A stretch of 64,000 bases of DNA from Zoogloea oleivorans (GTDB taxonomy: Bacteria; Pseudomonadota; Gammaproteobacteria; Burkholderiales; Rhodocyclaceae), in assembly GCF_008107625.1 (NCBI RefSeq), contig NZ_SDKK01000023.1, positions 1-64,000 on the forward strand, read 5' to 3'. Position 1 is the stretch's first letter. The number at the start of each line of letters is the position of its first letter. The translations under genes and the position numbers were made by a program. The notes under the pieces were generated by a model that worked only from the letters and a program-made list of their open reading frames with translations, was not told where the DNA came from and searched no databases. Shown here piece by piece: positions 52,226-61,044 of the stretch.

Positions 52226-53686
52226 ATGCGTCTCATCGAGAATTTCATCGGCGGCGAATACACCGCCGGCCTCAGCGGCAAGACCTTCGAAAAGCGTTCG
52301 CCCCTCGACAACTCGGTGATTGCCCGGGTTGCCGAAGCCGGCAAGACTGAAGTGGATGCGGCCGTGCGTGCCGCCCGCAGCGCCCTTAACGGCGAGTGGG
52401 GCGGCCTCACCACCGACCAGCGCGTCGAGCTGCTGTACGGCGTGGCCAACGAGATCACCCGTCGCTTCGAGGATTTTGTCGCTGCCGAAATGGCTGACAC
52501 CGGCCAACCGTCCCACGTCATGCGGCATGTCTTCATCCCGCGCGGCGCCGCCAACTTCAAGGTCTTTGCCGACGTGGTCAAGAACGTCCCCAGCGAGTCC
52601 TTCCAGATGGCCACGCCGGACGGCCGTGGCGCGATGAACTACTCGGTGCGCAACCCCAAGGGCGTGATCGGCGTGGTCTGTCCGTGGAACGCCCCCTTCA
52701 TGCTGATGACCTGGAAGGTCGGCCCGGCGCTGGCCTGCGGCAACACCGTGGTGGTCAAGCCGTCCGAAGAGTCGCCCCACACCGCCACGCTGCTTGGCGA
52801 AGTGATGAACGCGGTCGGCATTCCCAAGGGTGTTTACAACGTGGTGCATGGTTTTGGCCCCGATTCCGCCGGCGAATTCCTGACGCAGCACCCGCTGGTC
52901 GATGCGATCACCTTCACCGGCGAGACGCGTACCGGCGCCGCCATCATGAAGGCCGCCTCCGAAGGCATGCGTGACGTGTCCTTCGAGCTGGGCGGCAAGA
53001 ACGCCGGCATCGTCTTTGCCGACGCCGATTTCGACGCAGCGGTGGAGGGCATCTCCCGTTCCGCCTTCCTGAACAGCGGACAGGTTTGCCTGGGCACCGA
53101 GCGGGTGTATGTCGAACGGCTGATCTTCGACAAGTTCGTCGCCGCCCTCAAGGTGAAGGCCGAGGCCGTCAAGTTCGGCCGCCCCACCGACCCGAATGCC
53201 AACTATGGCCCGCTGATCAGCCAGGAACACCGCCAGAAGGTGCTCTCCTACTACCGCAAGGCGGTGGAAGAGGGCGCCACCGTGGTGACCGGCGGCGGCG
53301 TGCCCGACATGCCCGCCGACCTGGCCGAAGGTGCCTGGGTGCAGCCGACCATCTGGACCGGCCTGCCCGAAACGGCCGCGGTGGTGCAGGAGGAAATCTT
53401 CGGGCCGTGCTGCCACATCTGTCCCTTCGACAGCGAGGACGAAGTGGTCAACCTGGCCAATGACACCGACTACGGCCTGTCCACGACGATCTGGACCAAC
53501 GATCTGTCCCGTGCGCACCGCGTTGCGGCGCGGGTCGATGTGGGCATCACCTGGGTGAACAGCTGGTTCCTGCGTGATTTGCGCACGCCCTTCGGCGGCT
53601 CCAAGCAATCCGGCATCGGCCGCGAGGGCGGCGTGCATTCGCTGGAGTTCTACACCGAGACCCGCAACATCTGCATCAAGTTCTGA
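52226..53686 (+). CDS. dmpC: 2-Hydroxymuconic semialdehyde dehydrogenase
   Basis: A 486-aa NAD-dependent aldehyde dehydrogenase that oxidises 2-hydroxymuconic semialdehyde to 4-oxalocrotonate. Catalytic Cys288 (NSGQVCLGTERVYVE) and Glu254 (FELGGKNAG) are in place; the N-terminus MRLIENFIGG matches DmpC/XylG. Start at 52226 after GAGG. First gene of the lower-pathway operon under the LysR-type promoter. Confidence 0.93.
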   Translation: MRLIENFIGGEYTAGLSGKTFEKRSPLDNSVIARVAEAGKTEVDAAVRAARSALNGEWGGLTTDQRVELLYGVANEITRRFEDFVAAEMADTGQPSHVMRHVFIPRGAANFKVFADVVKNVPSESFQMATPDGRGAMNYSVRNPKGVIGVVCPWNAPFMLMTWKVGPALACGNTVVVKPSEESPHTATLLGEVMNAVGIPKGVYNVVHGFGPDSAGEFLTQHPLVDAITFTGETRTGAAIMKAASEGMRDVSFELGGKNAGIVFADADFDAAVEGISRSAFLNSGQVCLGTERVYVERLIFDKFVAALKVKAEAVKFGRPTDPNANYGPLISQEHRQKVLSYYRKAVEEGATVVTGGGVPDMPADLAEGAWVQPTIWTGLPETAAVVQEEIFGPCCHICPFDSEDEVVNLANDTDYGLSTTIWTNDLSRAHRVAARVDVGITWVNSWFLRDLRTPFGGSKQSGIGREGGVHSLEFYTETRNICIKF

Positions 53687-53709
53687 CGCGCCCCAACAGG
53701 ACAAGAGAA

Positions 53710-54507
53710 ATGAACGACGAAAAAATCCAGCAATACGGCGACGAGCTTTACGAAGCCTTCGTCAGCCGCCGCGCGATTCGCCCGCTGCTCGAACGCGAAC
53801 CGGACATCACCATCGAGGACGCCTACAAGATCCAGGAGCGCTTCGTCGCCCGCCGCGTTGCCGCCGGTGAAAGGATCATCGGCAAGAAGATCGGCGCGAC
53901 CAGCAAGCCGGTGCAGGACTTCCTCGGCGTCTATCAGCCGGACTTCGGTATGTTGCTGTCGGGCATGGTCTACACCGAAGGCGACACCATCGACCTGGGC
54001 CAGCTGATCCAGCCCAAGGCCGAGGCCGAACTGGCCTTTGTGCTGAAGGCCGACCTGCAGGGCCCCGGCATCACCGCGATGGACGTGATCCGTGCCACCG
54101 ACTACGTGCTGCCGTGCTTCGAGATCGTCGATTCGCGCATCACCGACTGGAAGATCAAGATCCAGGACACCGTCGCCGACAACGCCTCCTGCGGTGTGTA
54201 CGTGCTGGGCAAGACCAAGGGCGACCCGCGCAAGCTGGACATCACCCTGGCTGGCATGGTGCTCGAGAAGAACGGCGAGCTGTTTTCCACCGGCGTCGGT
54301 GCCGCGGTGCAGGGCTCGCCCGCCAACGCGGTGGCCTGGCTGGCCAACACCCTCGGCGAGCTGGGGATTCCCTTCAAGGCCGGCGAGGTGATCCTGTCCG
54401 GTTCGCAATCGGCGCTGGTGCCGGTCGTCGATGGCGACGAACTGGTGTGCACCGTCGGCGGCCTTGGCAGCTGCCGGGTCAAGTTTTCCGGAAGGAGCGC
54501 GGCATGA
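53710..54507 (+). CDS. dmpE: 2-Oxopent-4-enoate hydratase
   Basis: A 265-aa Mg-dependent hydratase that makes 4-hydroxy-2-oxovalerate. GERIIGKKIGATSKPVQDFL, the acidic metal-site EAELAFVL and ASCGVYVLG match DmpE/XylJ better than the decarboxylase encoded next, although the two are homologous. Its stop overlaps the dmpH start (ATGA at 54504). Confidence 0.9.
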   Translation: MNDEKIQQYGDELYEAFVSRRAIRPLLEREPDITIEDAYKIQERFVARRVAAGERIIGKKIGATSKPVQDFLGVYQPDFGMLLSGMVYTEGDTIDLGQLIQPKAEAELAFVLKADLQGPGITAMDVIRATDYVLPCFEIVDSRITDWKIKIQDTVADNASCGVYVLGKTKGDPRKLDITLAGMVLEKNGELFSTGVGAAVQGSPANAVAWLANTLGELGIPFKAGEVILSGSQSALVPVVDGDELVCTVGGLGSCRVKFSGRSAA

Positions 54508-55307
54508 GCATGAACATCACCCTGTCCCGTGAGGACGTGGTTCGCCTGTGCGAACGCGTCGAAGGCGCCCAGACCCGGGCCTACGCCATTCCCAAGCTCA
54601 CCGACGAATACCCGAACATGACCATCGGCGACGGCTACGCGGTGCAACTGGAACTGCGCAAGCGCTTCCTCGCCGCCGGCCACAAGCAGGTGGGCTGGAA
54701 AGCCGGGCTGACCTCGAAAGCCAAGATGATCCAGATGGGCGTCAACGTGCCCTCCATCGGTTTTCTCACCGACCGCATGTCCCGCCCGGAAAGCTCGGCG
54801 ATCTCCACGTTTGACCTGGTTCATCCGCGCGTCGAGTGCGAAGTGGCCTTCGTCATGAAGACGACCCTGCAAGGCCCCGGCTGCACCGCGGCCGATGTGC
54901 TGGCGGCCACCGACTACGTGCTGCCGGCGGTCGAGATCATCGATTCGCGCTTCTCCGGCTTCAAGTTCGACCTGCCCAGCGTGGTGGCCGACAACGGTTC
55001 GTCGGCGCGCTTCGTCGGCGGCGGCCGGGCCCGCTATGCCGAGGACCTGGATCTGCGCACGCTGGGCGTGGTGATGGAGAAGAACGGCGAGATCGTCACC
55101 ATGGGCGCCTCCGCCGCCGTGCTCGGCCACCCGGCCGAAGCCATCGCGATGCTGGTGAACATCCTCGCCGAACTGGGCGAGAACCTGCCCGCCGGCAGCT
55201 TCGTGATGAGCGGCGGGATCACCGAAGCCGTGGCCGTCAAGCCGGGCGACAGCATCGTCGCGCGCTTCCAGGAACTCGGCAGCGTTTCCATGCGCTTCGT
55301 CGAATAA
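54504..55307 (+). CDS. dmpH: 4-Oxalocrotonate decarboxylase
   Basis: A 267-aa homologue of the hydratase, matching XylI/DmpH: VGWKAGLTSKAKMIQMGVN, DYVLPAVEIIDSRFSGFKFD and LRTLGVVMEKNGEIV. It decarboxylates 2-oxo-3-hexenedioate to 2-oxopent-4-enoate and in the family forms a complex with DmpE. GGAAGGAGC precedes the start, which overlaps the dmpE stop. Confidence 0.9.
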   Translation: MSMNITLSREDVVRLCERVEGAQTRAYAIPKLTDEYPNMTIGDGYAVQLELRKRFLAAGHKQVGWKAGLTSKAKMIQMGVNVPSIGFLTDRMSRPESSAISTFDLVHPRVECEVAFVMKTTLQGPGCTAADVLAATDYVLPAVEIIDSRFSGFKFDLPSVVADNGSSARFVGGGRARYAEDLDLRTLGVVMEKNGEIVTMGASAAVLGHPAEAIAMLVNILAELGENLPAGSFVMSGGITEAVAVKPGDSIVARFQELGSVSMRFVE

Positions 55308-55333
55308 AAAACCGATCCCCGAGGAGAGAACCC

Positions 55334-55549
55334 ATGCCGATTATTGAAATGCACATGATGGTGGGCCGCACCACCGAACAGAAGAACCGGGTTGCGGCCG
55401 CGGTTACCGAGGCGGTTGCGACGAGCCTCGACTGCAGCGCCGAAACGGTGCGCATCCTGATTACCGAACACGCCACCGACGGCTTTTACGTCGCCGGCAA
55501 GACCATGGCCCAGCGCGCTGCCGCCAAGGCCCAGGAGAAAACCCTGTGA
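55334..55549 (+). CDS. dmpI: 4-Oxalocrotonate tautomerase
   Basis: A 71-aa tautomerase with the catalytic N-terminal proline exposed after Met removal (MPIIEMHMM) and the family segment [12 protein letters not shown]-like [21 protein letters not shown]. About nine residues longer than Pseudomonas 4-OT. It interconverts 4-oxalocrotonate tautomers before decarboxylation. Its stop overlaps the GTG start of dmpF. Confidence 0.88.
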   Translation: MPIIEMHMMVGRTTEQKNRVAAAVTEAVATSLDCSAETVRILITEHATDGFYVAGKTMAQRAAAKAQEKTL

Positions 55550-56460
55550 AGAAGATCCGTTGCGCCCTGATTGGCTCGGGCAACATCGGCACCGACCTGA
55601 TCTACAAGATCCAGCGCAGTCCGGTGCTGGAGCCGGTGTGGATGGTGGGCATCGACCCCGAATCCGAAGGCCTCGCCCGTGCCCGCGACATGGGCCTGAA
55701 GACCACCGCCGGCGGCGTGGATGGGCTCTTGCCCCACGTGCTGGAAGACAACATCCAGATCGCCTTCGACGCCACCAGCGCCTACGTGCATGCGGAAAAC
55801 AGCCGCAAGCTCAATGCGCTGGGCGTGATGATGATCGACCTGACGCCGGCCGCCATCGGCCCCCTGTGCGTGCCGCCGGTCAACCTGCGCCAGCACGCCG
55901 ACAAGGTGGAGATGAACGTCAACATGATCTCCTGTGCCGGCCAGGCGACGATTCCCATCGTCAATGCCGTGTCGCGCATCCAGAGCGTGGAGTACGCCGA
56001 GATCGTCGCCAGCCTGGCATCGAAGTCGGTCGGCCCCGGCACCCGCGCCAATCTGGACGAGTTCACCTACACCACCTCCAGCGCCATCGAGAAGGTGGGC
56101 GGCGCCCGGCGTGGCAAGGCGCTGGCGATCATCAACCCGGCCGAGCCGCCGATGATCATGCGCAACACCATCTCCTGCCTGACCGACGATGAACCCGATC
56201 ACGTCCGGATCACCGAATCGATCCTGCAGATGATCGGCGAAGTGCAGAAATACGTGCCCGGCTACCGTCTGGTGAACGGCCCGATCTACGACGGCAACAA
56301 GGTACAGGTGTTCATGGAAGTGGCCGGCCTCGGCGACTACCTGCCCAAGTACGCCGGCAACCTCGACATCATGACCGCCGCTGCCACGCGCACCGCCGAG
56401 ATGTTCGCCGAGGAAATCCTGGCCGGCCGAATTCAGCTCAAAGCCGTGGAGATTGCATGA
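55546..56460 (+). CDS. dmpF: Acetaldehyde dehydrogenase (acylating)
   Basis: A 304-aa NAD+/CoA-dependent enzyme turning acetaldehyde into acetyl-CoA. NAD loop GSGNIGTDL at residues 10-18 and catalytic Cys130 in [13 protein letters not shown] start overlaps the dmpI stop; its own stop overlaps the dmpG start (ATGA), consistent with the tight DmpFG complex that channels acetaldehyde. Confidence 0.94.
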   Translation: MKKIRCALIGSGNIGTDLIYKIQRSPVLEPVWMVGIDPESEGLARARDMGLKTTAGGVDGLLPHVLEDNIQIAFDATSAYVHAENSRKLNALGVMMIDLTPAAIGPLCVPPVNLRQHADKVEMNVNMISCAGQATIPIVNAVSRIQSVEYAEIVASLASKSVGPGTRANLDEFTYTTSSAIEKVGGARRGKALAIINPAEPPMIMRNTISCLTDDEPDHVRITESILQMIGEVQKYVPGYRLVNGPIYDGNKVQVFMEVAGLGDYLPKYAGNLDIMTAAATRTAEMFAEEILAGRIQLKAVEIA

Positions 56461-57506
56461 TGAGTCAGTCGAATACTTCCAGCCTCAAGGGCCGCAAGGT
56501 CATCCTGCACGACATGTGCCTGCGCGACGGCATGCACGCCAAGCGCGAACAGATCAGCGTCGACCAGATGGTCAAGGTCGCCACGGCGCTGGACGACGCC
56601 GGCGTGCCCTACATCCAGGTCACCCACGGCGGCGGCCTGGGCGGCAACTCGCTGCAGCACGGCTTCGCGCTGGCCAGCAACGAGGAATACATCTCTGCCG
56701 TCGCCCCGAAGATGAAGCAGGCCAAGGTCTCGGTGCTGCTGATTCCCGGCCTTGGCACCATGAAGGAACTCCAGTCGGCCTACGACTGTGGCGCCCGCAG
56801 CGTGCATGTGGCGACCCACTGCACCGAAGCCGACACCTCGCCTCAGCACATCGCCTTTGCGCGCAAGCTGGGCATGGACACCACCGGCTTCCTGATGATG
56901 GCCCACCTCAACGACGCTGCCGGCATCGCCCGGCAGGGCAAGCTGATGGAAAGCTACGGTGCCCAGACGGTGTACGTCACCGACTCTGCCGGCTACATGC
57001 TGCCGGATGACGTGAAGGCCCGCATCGGTGCGCTGCGTGCGGTGCTCAATCCGGAAACCGAAATCGGCTTCCACGGCCACCACAACCTGGGCATGGGCAT
57101 CGCCAACTCCATCGCCGCGATCGAAGCCGGCGCCAGCCGCATCGACGGCTCGGTGGCAGGTCTCGGCGCCGGTGCCGGCAACACGCCGCTGGAGGTCTTT
57201 GCCGCCGTGTGCGAGCGCATGGGCATCGAGACCGGGGTCGATCTGTTCAGGATCATGGATGTGGCCGAAGACATCATCGTGCCGATGATGGACCACATGG
57301 TGCGTGTCGACCGCGAGTCGCTGACCCTCGGCTTCGCCGGCGTCTATTCCACCTTCCTGCTGCATGCCAAGCGGGCTGGCGATCGCTTTGGCGTGTCGGC
57401 GCGGGACATCCTCGTCGAACTGGGCCGCAAGAAAATGATCGGCGGCCAGGAGGACATGATCATGGACACGGCGATGACCATGGCCAAGGAACGCGGCCTT
57501 TTGTAA
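56457..57506 (+). CDS. dmpG: 4-Hydroxy-2-oxovalerate aldolase
   Basis: A 349-aa DRE-TIM aldolase that splits 4-hydroxy-2-oxovalerate to pyruvate and acetaldehyde. [15 protein letters not shown] carries Arg23, Asp24 and His27; the Mn-binding HGHHNLGMG is further on. Partner of DmpF in the channelling complex. A paired palindromic element begins three bases after the stop. Confidence 0.94.
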   Translation: MMSQSNTSSLKGRKVILHDMCLRDGMHAKREQISVDQMVKVATALDDAGVPYIQVTHGGGLGGNSLQHGFALASNEEYISAVAPKMKQAKVSVLLIPGLGTMKELQSAYDCGARSVHVATHCTEADTSPQHIAFARKLGMDTTGFLMMAHLNDAAGIARQGKLMESYGAQTVYVTDSAGYMLPDDVKARIGALRAVLNPETEIGFHGHHNLGMGIANSIAAIEAGASRIDGSVAGLGAGAGNTPLEVFAAVCERMGIETGVDLFRIMDVAEDIIVPMMDHMVRVDRESLTLGFAGVYSTFLLHAKRAGDRFGVSARDILVELGRKKMIGGQEDMIMDTAMTMAKERGLL

Positions 57507-57508
57507 CC

Positions 57509-57573
57509 GTGGGTCGGACTTCAGTCCGACAGCACGGGTTGAGCCAGGGGCGTCGGACTGAAGTCCGACCCAC
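57509..57573. repeat. Inverted pair of REP-like palindromes (BIME-like)
   Basis: GTGGGTCGGACTTCAGTCCGAC at 57509-57530 and its exact inverse at 57552-57573 flank 21 bp. Each copy is itself a hairpin (GTCGGACT/AGTCCGAC). A third copy lies at 15990-16011. The pair sits between dmpG and the second dioxygenase gene, where it may stabilise or partly terminate the transcript. Confidence 0.85.
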
Positions 57574-57617
57574 GGGCAGAGCAGCGCTCACACAAATAAA
57601 ACCAACGGAGACAAGAC

Positions 57618-58553
57618 ATGGCACTCAGGGGATTGCTTCGCCTCGGCGAAGTCGCGGTACGCGTGCTCGACATGGCGGAAGCCCGCGAGCATTACGGCAA
57701 GCGCATGGGCCTGCACGAAGTCATGACCGACGCCGCCGGGCAGGTCTATTACAAGACCTGGGACGAGCATGACCACCATTGCCTGGTGCTGCGCCAGGCC
57801 GATTCGTCAGGCATGGATTACTTTGCCTTCAAGGTCTTCGACGACGCCACGCTGGACGAGCTGGAGCCGAAGATCCGTGCCTTCGGCCTGCATATCGAGC
57901 ACATCGAGGCCGGCGTCTATCCGAAGAGCGGGCGGCGCCTGCAATTCACGCTGCCCAGCGGGCACATCATGCAGCTTTACGCCCACAAGGAGCAGACCGG
58001 CAACAGCCTCGGTGTGCTCAACCCGGGCGTGCTGCCGGACGAAGGGGTGATCCGCGGCTTCCGCATCAACCGGCTCGACCACGCACTGCTGGGCGGCGTC
58101 GATATCGACGAGTCGGCGCGGCTGTTTACCGAGGTGTTCGGCTTTGATCTTTCCGAGCGCCTGATCGACGCCGAAGGCGGCCAGTCGCTGGCGCTTTTCC
58201 TGAGCTGTTCGACCAAACCCCACGACATCGCCTTCGTGCTGCAGCCGACGCCAGGGCGCTTCCATCACGTGTCCTTCCTGCTCGACTCGGAAACCGACGT
58301 GATCCACGCCGCGGACCTGATCGGCAAGTACCGCATTCCGGTGGATGTGGGCCCCAACCGCCACGGCGTGACCCGCGGCATGACGATCTATTTCTTCGAT
58401 CCGTCGGGCAACCGCAACGAGGTGTTTTCCGGCGGCTACGTGCATTACCCGGACACCCCGACGCTCACCTGGGACACCACCGAGCTGGGCCACGCCACTT
58501 TCGCGCAGGACAACATCGTCCGCGAAAGCTTCCTCACTGTTCTGACGGGCTGA
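57618..58553 (+). CDS. Second catechol 2,3-dioxygenase
   Basis: A 311-aa extradiol dioxygenase with ligands His155 (NRLDHALL), His216/217 (FHHVSFL) and Glu268 (NRNEVFSGG). Clearly homologous to, but diverged from, the dmpB product at 43816, and of the same I.2 type. Being in the lower-pathway operon, it would be expressed under LysR rather than sigma-54 control. It may prefer another catechol. No ferredoxin gene accompanies it here. Confidence 0.92.
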   Translation: MALRGLLRLGEVAVRVLDMAEAREHYGKRMGLHEVMTDAAGQVYYKTWDEHDHHCLVLRQADSSGMDYFAFKVFDDATLDELEPKIRAFGLHIEHIEAGVYPKSGRRLQFTLPSGHIMQLYAHKEQTGNSLGVLNPGVLPDEGVIRGFRINRLDHALLGGVDIDESARLFTEVFGFDLSERLIDAEGGQSLALFLSCSTKPHDIAFVLQPTPGRFHHVSFLLDSETDVIHAADLIGKYRIPVDVGPNRHGVTRGMTIYFFDPSGNRNEVFSGGYVHYPDTPTLTWDTTELGHATFAQDNIVRESFLTVLTG

Positions 58554-58557
58554 GCGC

Positions 58558-59325
58558 ATGAACGCCAACGTGCAGCAACGCGACGAGATCGCGGTTGTGG
58601 TCGGCGCCACCGGCGCCTTCGGCAATGCCATCGTCGATCGCCTCGCCGCCGCCGGGCTGGGGGTGGTGGCGGTGGCGCGCAGCGCCGATTCGCTGGCCGC
58701 CCTGCAGGACCGGGTGCCCGGCCTGACGGCCTGCGTGGCCGACATTTCCTCCGATTCGTCCATCGCGGCCATTGCGGCGGTGGTGAACCGGCCGGTGCGC
58801 ATGGTGGTGCACGGGCCGGGCGTCACGGTGGCGGGTGGCATTCTCAGCGCACCGACGGCAACGATGGTGGATGCGGTGAACATCAAGGTCGGCGGCCTGC
58901 TGCGCCTGACCCGGGCGGTGGATGGCCTGCTGGCGGCCGGTTCGCGGATCGTCGCCATCGGCGGCCATTACGGCTTCGAGCCGACCGCCTACGCGGCCTC
59001 GGCCGGCGTCGCCAACGCGGCACTGGTGAACGTGGTGCGCCAGCTCAGCCTGGCCTACGGGCCGCGCGGCGTAACGGCGCACCTGATCGCCCCCGGCCCC
59101 GCCGACACCGAGCGTCTGCGTCGCGTGGCGGCCGACCGGGCGGCGCTACGCGGCATCACCGTCGATGCGGTGCTGGCCGAAATGCTCGCCGATTCGTCCA
59201 TCGGCCGCTTCACCACGCCCGAGCAGGTGGCCTGGGCGGTGTCCCTCCTTCTCGCTCCGGAAGCCGATTCGATGACCGGTTCGAGCCTGATGCTCGACTC
59301 CGGCCGCCGTCGCGGTTTGCCCTGA
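58558..59325 (+). CDS. SDR-family protein lacking the catalytic lysine
   Basis: A 255-aa short-chain dehydrogenase-like protein. The NAD(P) loop is recognisable (VVGATGAFGNAIVDRLAAAG) and Tyr145 stands in AYAASAGVANAAL, but the YxxxK lysine is Ala149 and the catalytic Ser region reads IGGHYGF. It is therefore either a non-catalytic or altered SDR. The tail GSSLMLDSGRR is normal. Five bases after the second dioxygenase gene, so in the same operon. Confidence 0.8.
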   Translation: MNANVQQRDEIAVVVGATGAFGNAIVDRLAAAGLGVVAVARSADSLAALQDRVPGLTACVADISSDSSIAAIAAVVNRPVRMVVHGPGVTVAGGILSAPTATMVDAVNIKVGGLLRLTRAVDGLLAAGSRIVAIGGHYGFEPTAYAASAGVANAALVNVVRQLSLAYGPRGVTAHLIAPGPADTERLRRVAADRAALRGITVDAVLAEMLADSSIGRFTTPEQVAWAVSLLLAPEADSMTGSSLMLDSGRRRGLP

Positions 59326-59337
59326 GGATTCCAGACC

Positions 59338-59760
59338 ATGCCTGTCGTCAATTTCCACCTTGTTGAAGGCCTGACCACGCCCGAGCAGGACGAACGCCTG
59401 CTACTCGGTGCCTGCCGCCTGTACGCCGATGTGCTGCGCGCACCGATGGAACGGGTGCGGGCCTTCATCACGCCGCACCGGGCGAGCCAGTTTGCGGTGG
59501 CCGGCGAGCTGGTCGCGCACAACGGCCTGCATGCGCCGTATTTTGATTTCATCGTCCTCGACGGGCGCCCGCTGGACGAGCGTCATCGCCTGCTGGCGGG
59601 CTTCACCGACTTGCTGGTGGACACGCTGGGGGTGCGGCGTGATCTGGTGCGCGGCAGTTGCCGACGCATCGAGCCGCAGGACTGGGCCATCGGCGGCGAG
59701 CCGGCCAGCGCCTTGCGCAAGGACGAGGTCGAAGCCCGTGCGCGGGCGGCGGCATCATGA
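59338..59760 (+). CDS. Fused tautomerase-superfamily protein
   Basis: A 140-aa protein with N-terminal MPVVNFHLVEGLTTPEQDER, the Pro-1 start of 4-oxalocrotonate-tautomerase folds, and a second tautomerase-like half (YFDFIVLDGRPLDERHRLLA, then GVRRDLVRGSCRRI), a length like that of trimeric fused members (MSAD, cis-CaaD). A role in tautomerising meta-pathway products is plausible. Its stop overlaps the next start (ATGA). Confidence 0.75.
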   Translation: MPVVNFHLVEGLTTPEQDERLLLGACRLYADVLRAPMERVRAFITPHRASQFAVAGELVAHNGLHAPYFDFIVLDGRPLDERHRLLAGFTDLLVDTLGVRRDLVRGSCRRIEPQDWAIGGEPASALRKDEVEARARAAAS

Positions 59761-60191
59761 GCTTCCGCGAGGACGTGCCGGGGATCTCCTGCGACGGCGC
59801 GGCCCGGCTGGTCCGGGCGGCGGTGGACCAGGCTGTTGTGCTGGGCATTCGCATCAACGCCGCCGTGGTGGATCGCGGCGGCAACACCATCGCCTTCCTG
59901 CGCATGCCGGGCGCCTTCCTGCATTCGGCCGATCTGGCGGTGGACAAGGCCTACACGGCGGCCAGCTTCGGCTTTCCCACCGGGCAGTGGATGGCCGTCA
60001 TCGGCGACAACGAGCGTCTGAAGGCCGGCATTCCGTCGCGCCCGCGGGTGGTTGTGCTGGGCGGCGGTTTTCCGGTGGAAGAGGGCGGCGTGCGCCTGGG
60101 CGGCATTGGCGTCTCGGGCGGCAGCGAAGCCGAGGACGAAGCCTGCGCCCTGGCGGCCCTGCAAGCCCTGGGTTTCACCGTGCCGTCCTGA
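59757..60191 (+). CDS. GlcG/HbpS-family protein
   Basis: A 144-aa protein of the DUF336 (GlcG/HbpS) family: GIRINAAVVDRGGNTIAFLRM, VDKAYTAASF and the C-terminal GGIGVSGGSEAEDEACALAAL. Relatives bind haem or cobalamin or act beside diol metabolism; role here unknown. It ends the meta-pathway operon, and a strong terminator lies 76 nt downstream. Confidence 0.82.
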   Translation: MSFREDVPGISCDGAARLVRAAVDQAVVLGIRINAAVVDRGGNTIAFLRMPGAFLHSADLAVDKAYTAASFGFPTGQWMAVIGDNERLKAGIPSRPRVVVLGGGFPVEEGGVRLGGIGVSGGSEAEDEACALAALQALGFTVPS

Positions 60192-60266
60192 CGGCCCTGT
60201 ACCAACCCGTTGCCTCCCGCGACCGACTCCTTTCCTCTCCTCCCTGAATTGGTCGGTCGTTGTTTG

Positions 60267-60304
60267 CCCCTTCGCGAACCTTTCTTCGCGAAGGGGTTAT
60301 TTTT
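60267..60304 (+). terminator. Intrinsic terminator of the meta-cleavage operon
   Basis: CCCCTTCGCGAA (60267-60278) and TTCGCGAAGGGG (60285-60296) form a perfect 12-bp stem with a 6-nt loop, followed by TTATTTTT. A textbook rho-independent terminator. Confidence 0.93.
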
Positions 60305-60330
60305 GAGACGTTTTTCCGGAGACTGAAGCG

Positions 60331-61041
60331 ATGAAGGTACTGATCGTCTTTGCCCACAACGAGCCGCGCTCGTTCAATGCCGCCATGAAGGACGAGGCGG
60401 TCCGCGTGCTGCAGGATGAGGGCCACGAAGTCGTCGTCTCCGACCTGTACGCGATGAACTTCAACCCGGTGGCCAGCGCCGCCGATTTCGGTTCGCGTGC
60501 CGACCCCGACTATCTGGTCTATGCGCTGGAGCAGCGCAACGCCTTCAAGGCCGGCACCCTGGCGCCGGACATCGCCGCCGAGGTCGACAAGGTCAAGTGG
60601 GCCGACCTGATCGTCTTCAACTTCCCGATCTACTGGTATGGCATGCCGGCCATCATGAAGGGCTGGATCGACCGGGTTTTCGTGTCCGGCTTCTGCTACG
60701 GCGGGCGGCGCATTTACGACAAGGGCGGGCTGAAGGGCAAGTCGGCGATGCTCGCCATCTCGCTGGGCGGGCAGGCGCACATGTTCGGGCCGGAGGCGAT
60801 CCACGGCGAGCTGGAAGTGATGCTCCAGCCCATCCTGCGCGGCATGCTCGGCTATGTGGGCCTCACCGTGCTGCCGCCTTACGTGGCGTACCACGTGCCC
60901 TACATCAGCGAAGAAGCCCGCGGCGAAGTCCTTGATGGTTATCGCCAGCATCTGCGCAGCCTTGATACGCGTGCGCCGCTGGTTTTTCCGTCGGTGGACG
61001 ACTTCGACGAGAACCTGCGTCCGAAAGCCACGGGGGAGTGA
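60331..61041 (+). CDS. Flavodoxin-fold NAD(P)H:quinone oxidoreductase
   Basis: A 236-aa NQO1/MdaB-like flavoprotein: MKVLIVFAHNEPRSFNAAMK and the central FNFPIYWYGMPAIMKGWIDR with GFCYGG. Likely two-electron reduction of quinones, such as those from catechol autoxidation. It lies after the strong terminator, three bases before the aldolase gene, so the two form their own operon. Confidence 0.88.
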   Translation: MKVLIVFAHNEPRSFNAAMKDEAVRVLQDEGHEVVVSDLYAMNFNPVASAADFGSRADPDYLVYALEQRNAFKAGTLAPDIAAEVDKVKWADLIVFNFPIYWYGMPAIMKGWIDRVFVSGFCYGGRRIYDKGGLKGKSAMLAISLGGQAHMFGPEAIHGELEVMLQPILRGMLGYVGLTVLPPYVAYHVPYISEEARGEVLDGYRQHLRSLDTRAPLVFPSVDDFDENLRPKATGE

Positions 61042-61044
61042 GCG

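Noticed and set aside
52154-53704. Antisense frame of 516 codons over dmpC
   Set aside because: Shadow of an aldehyde dehydrogenase with visible catalytic residues.
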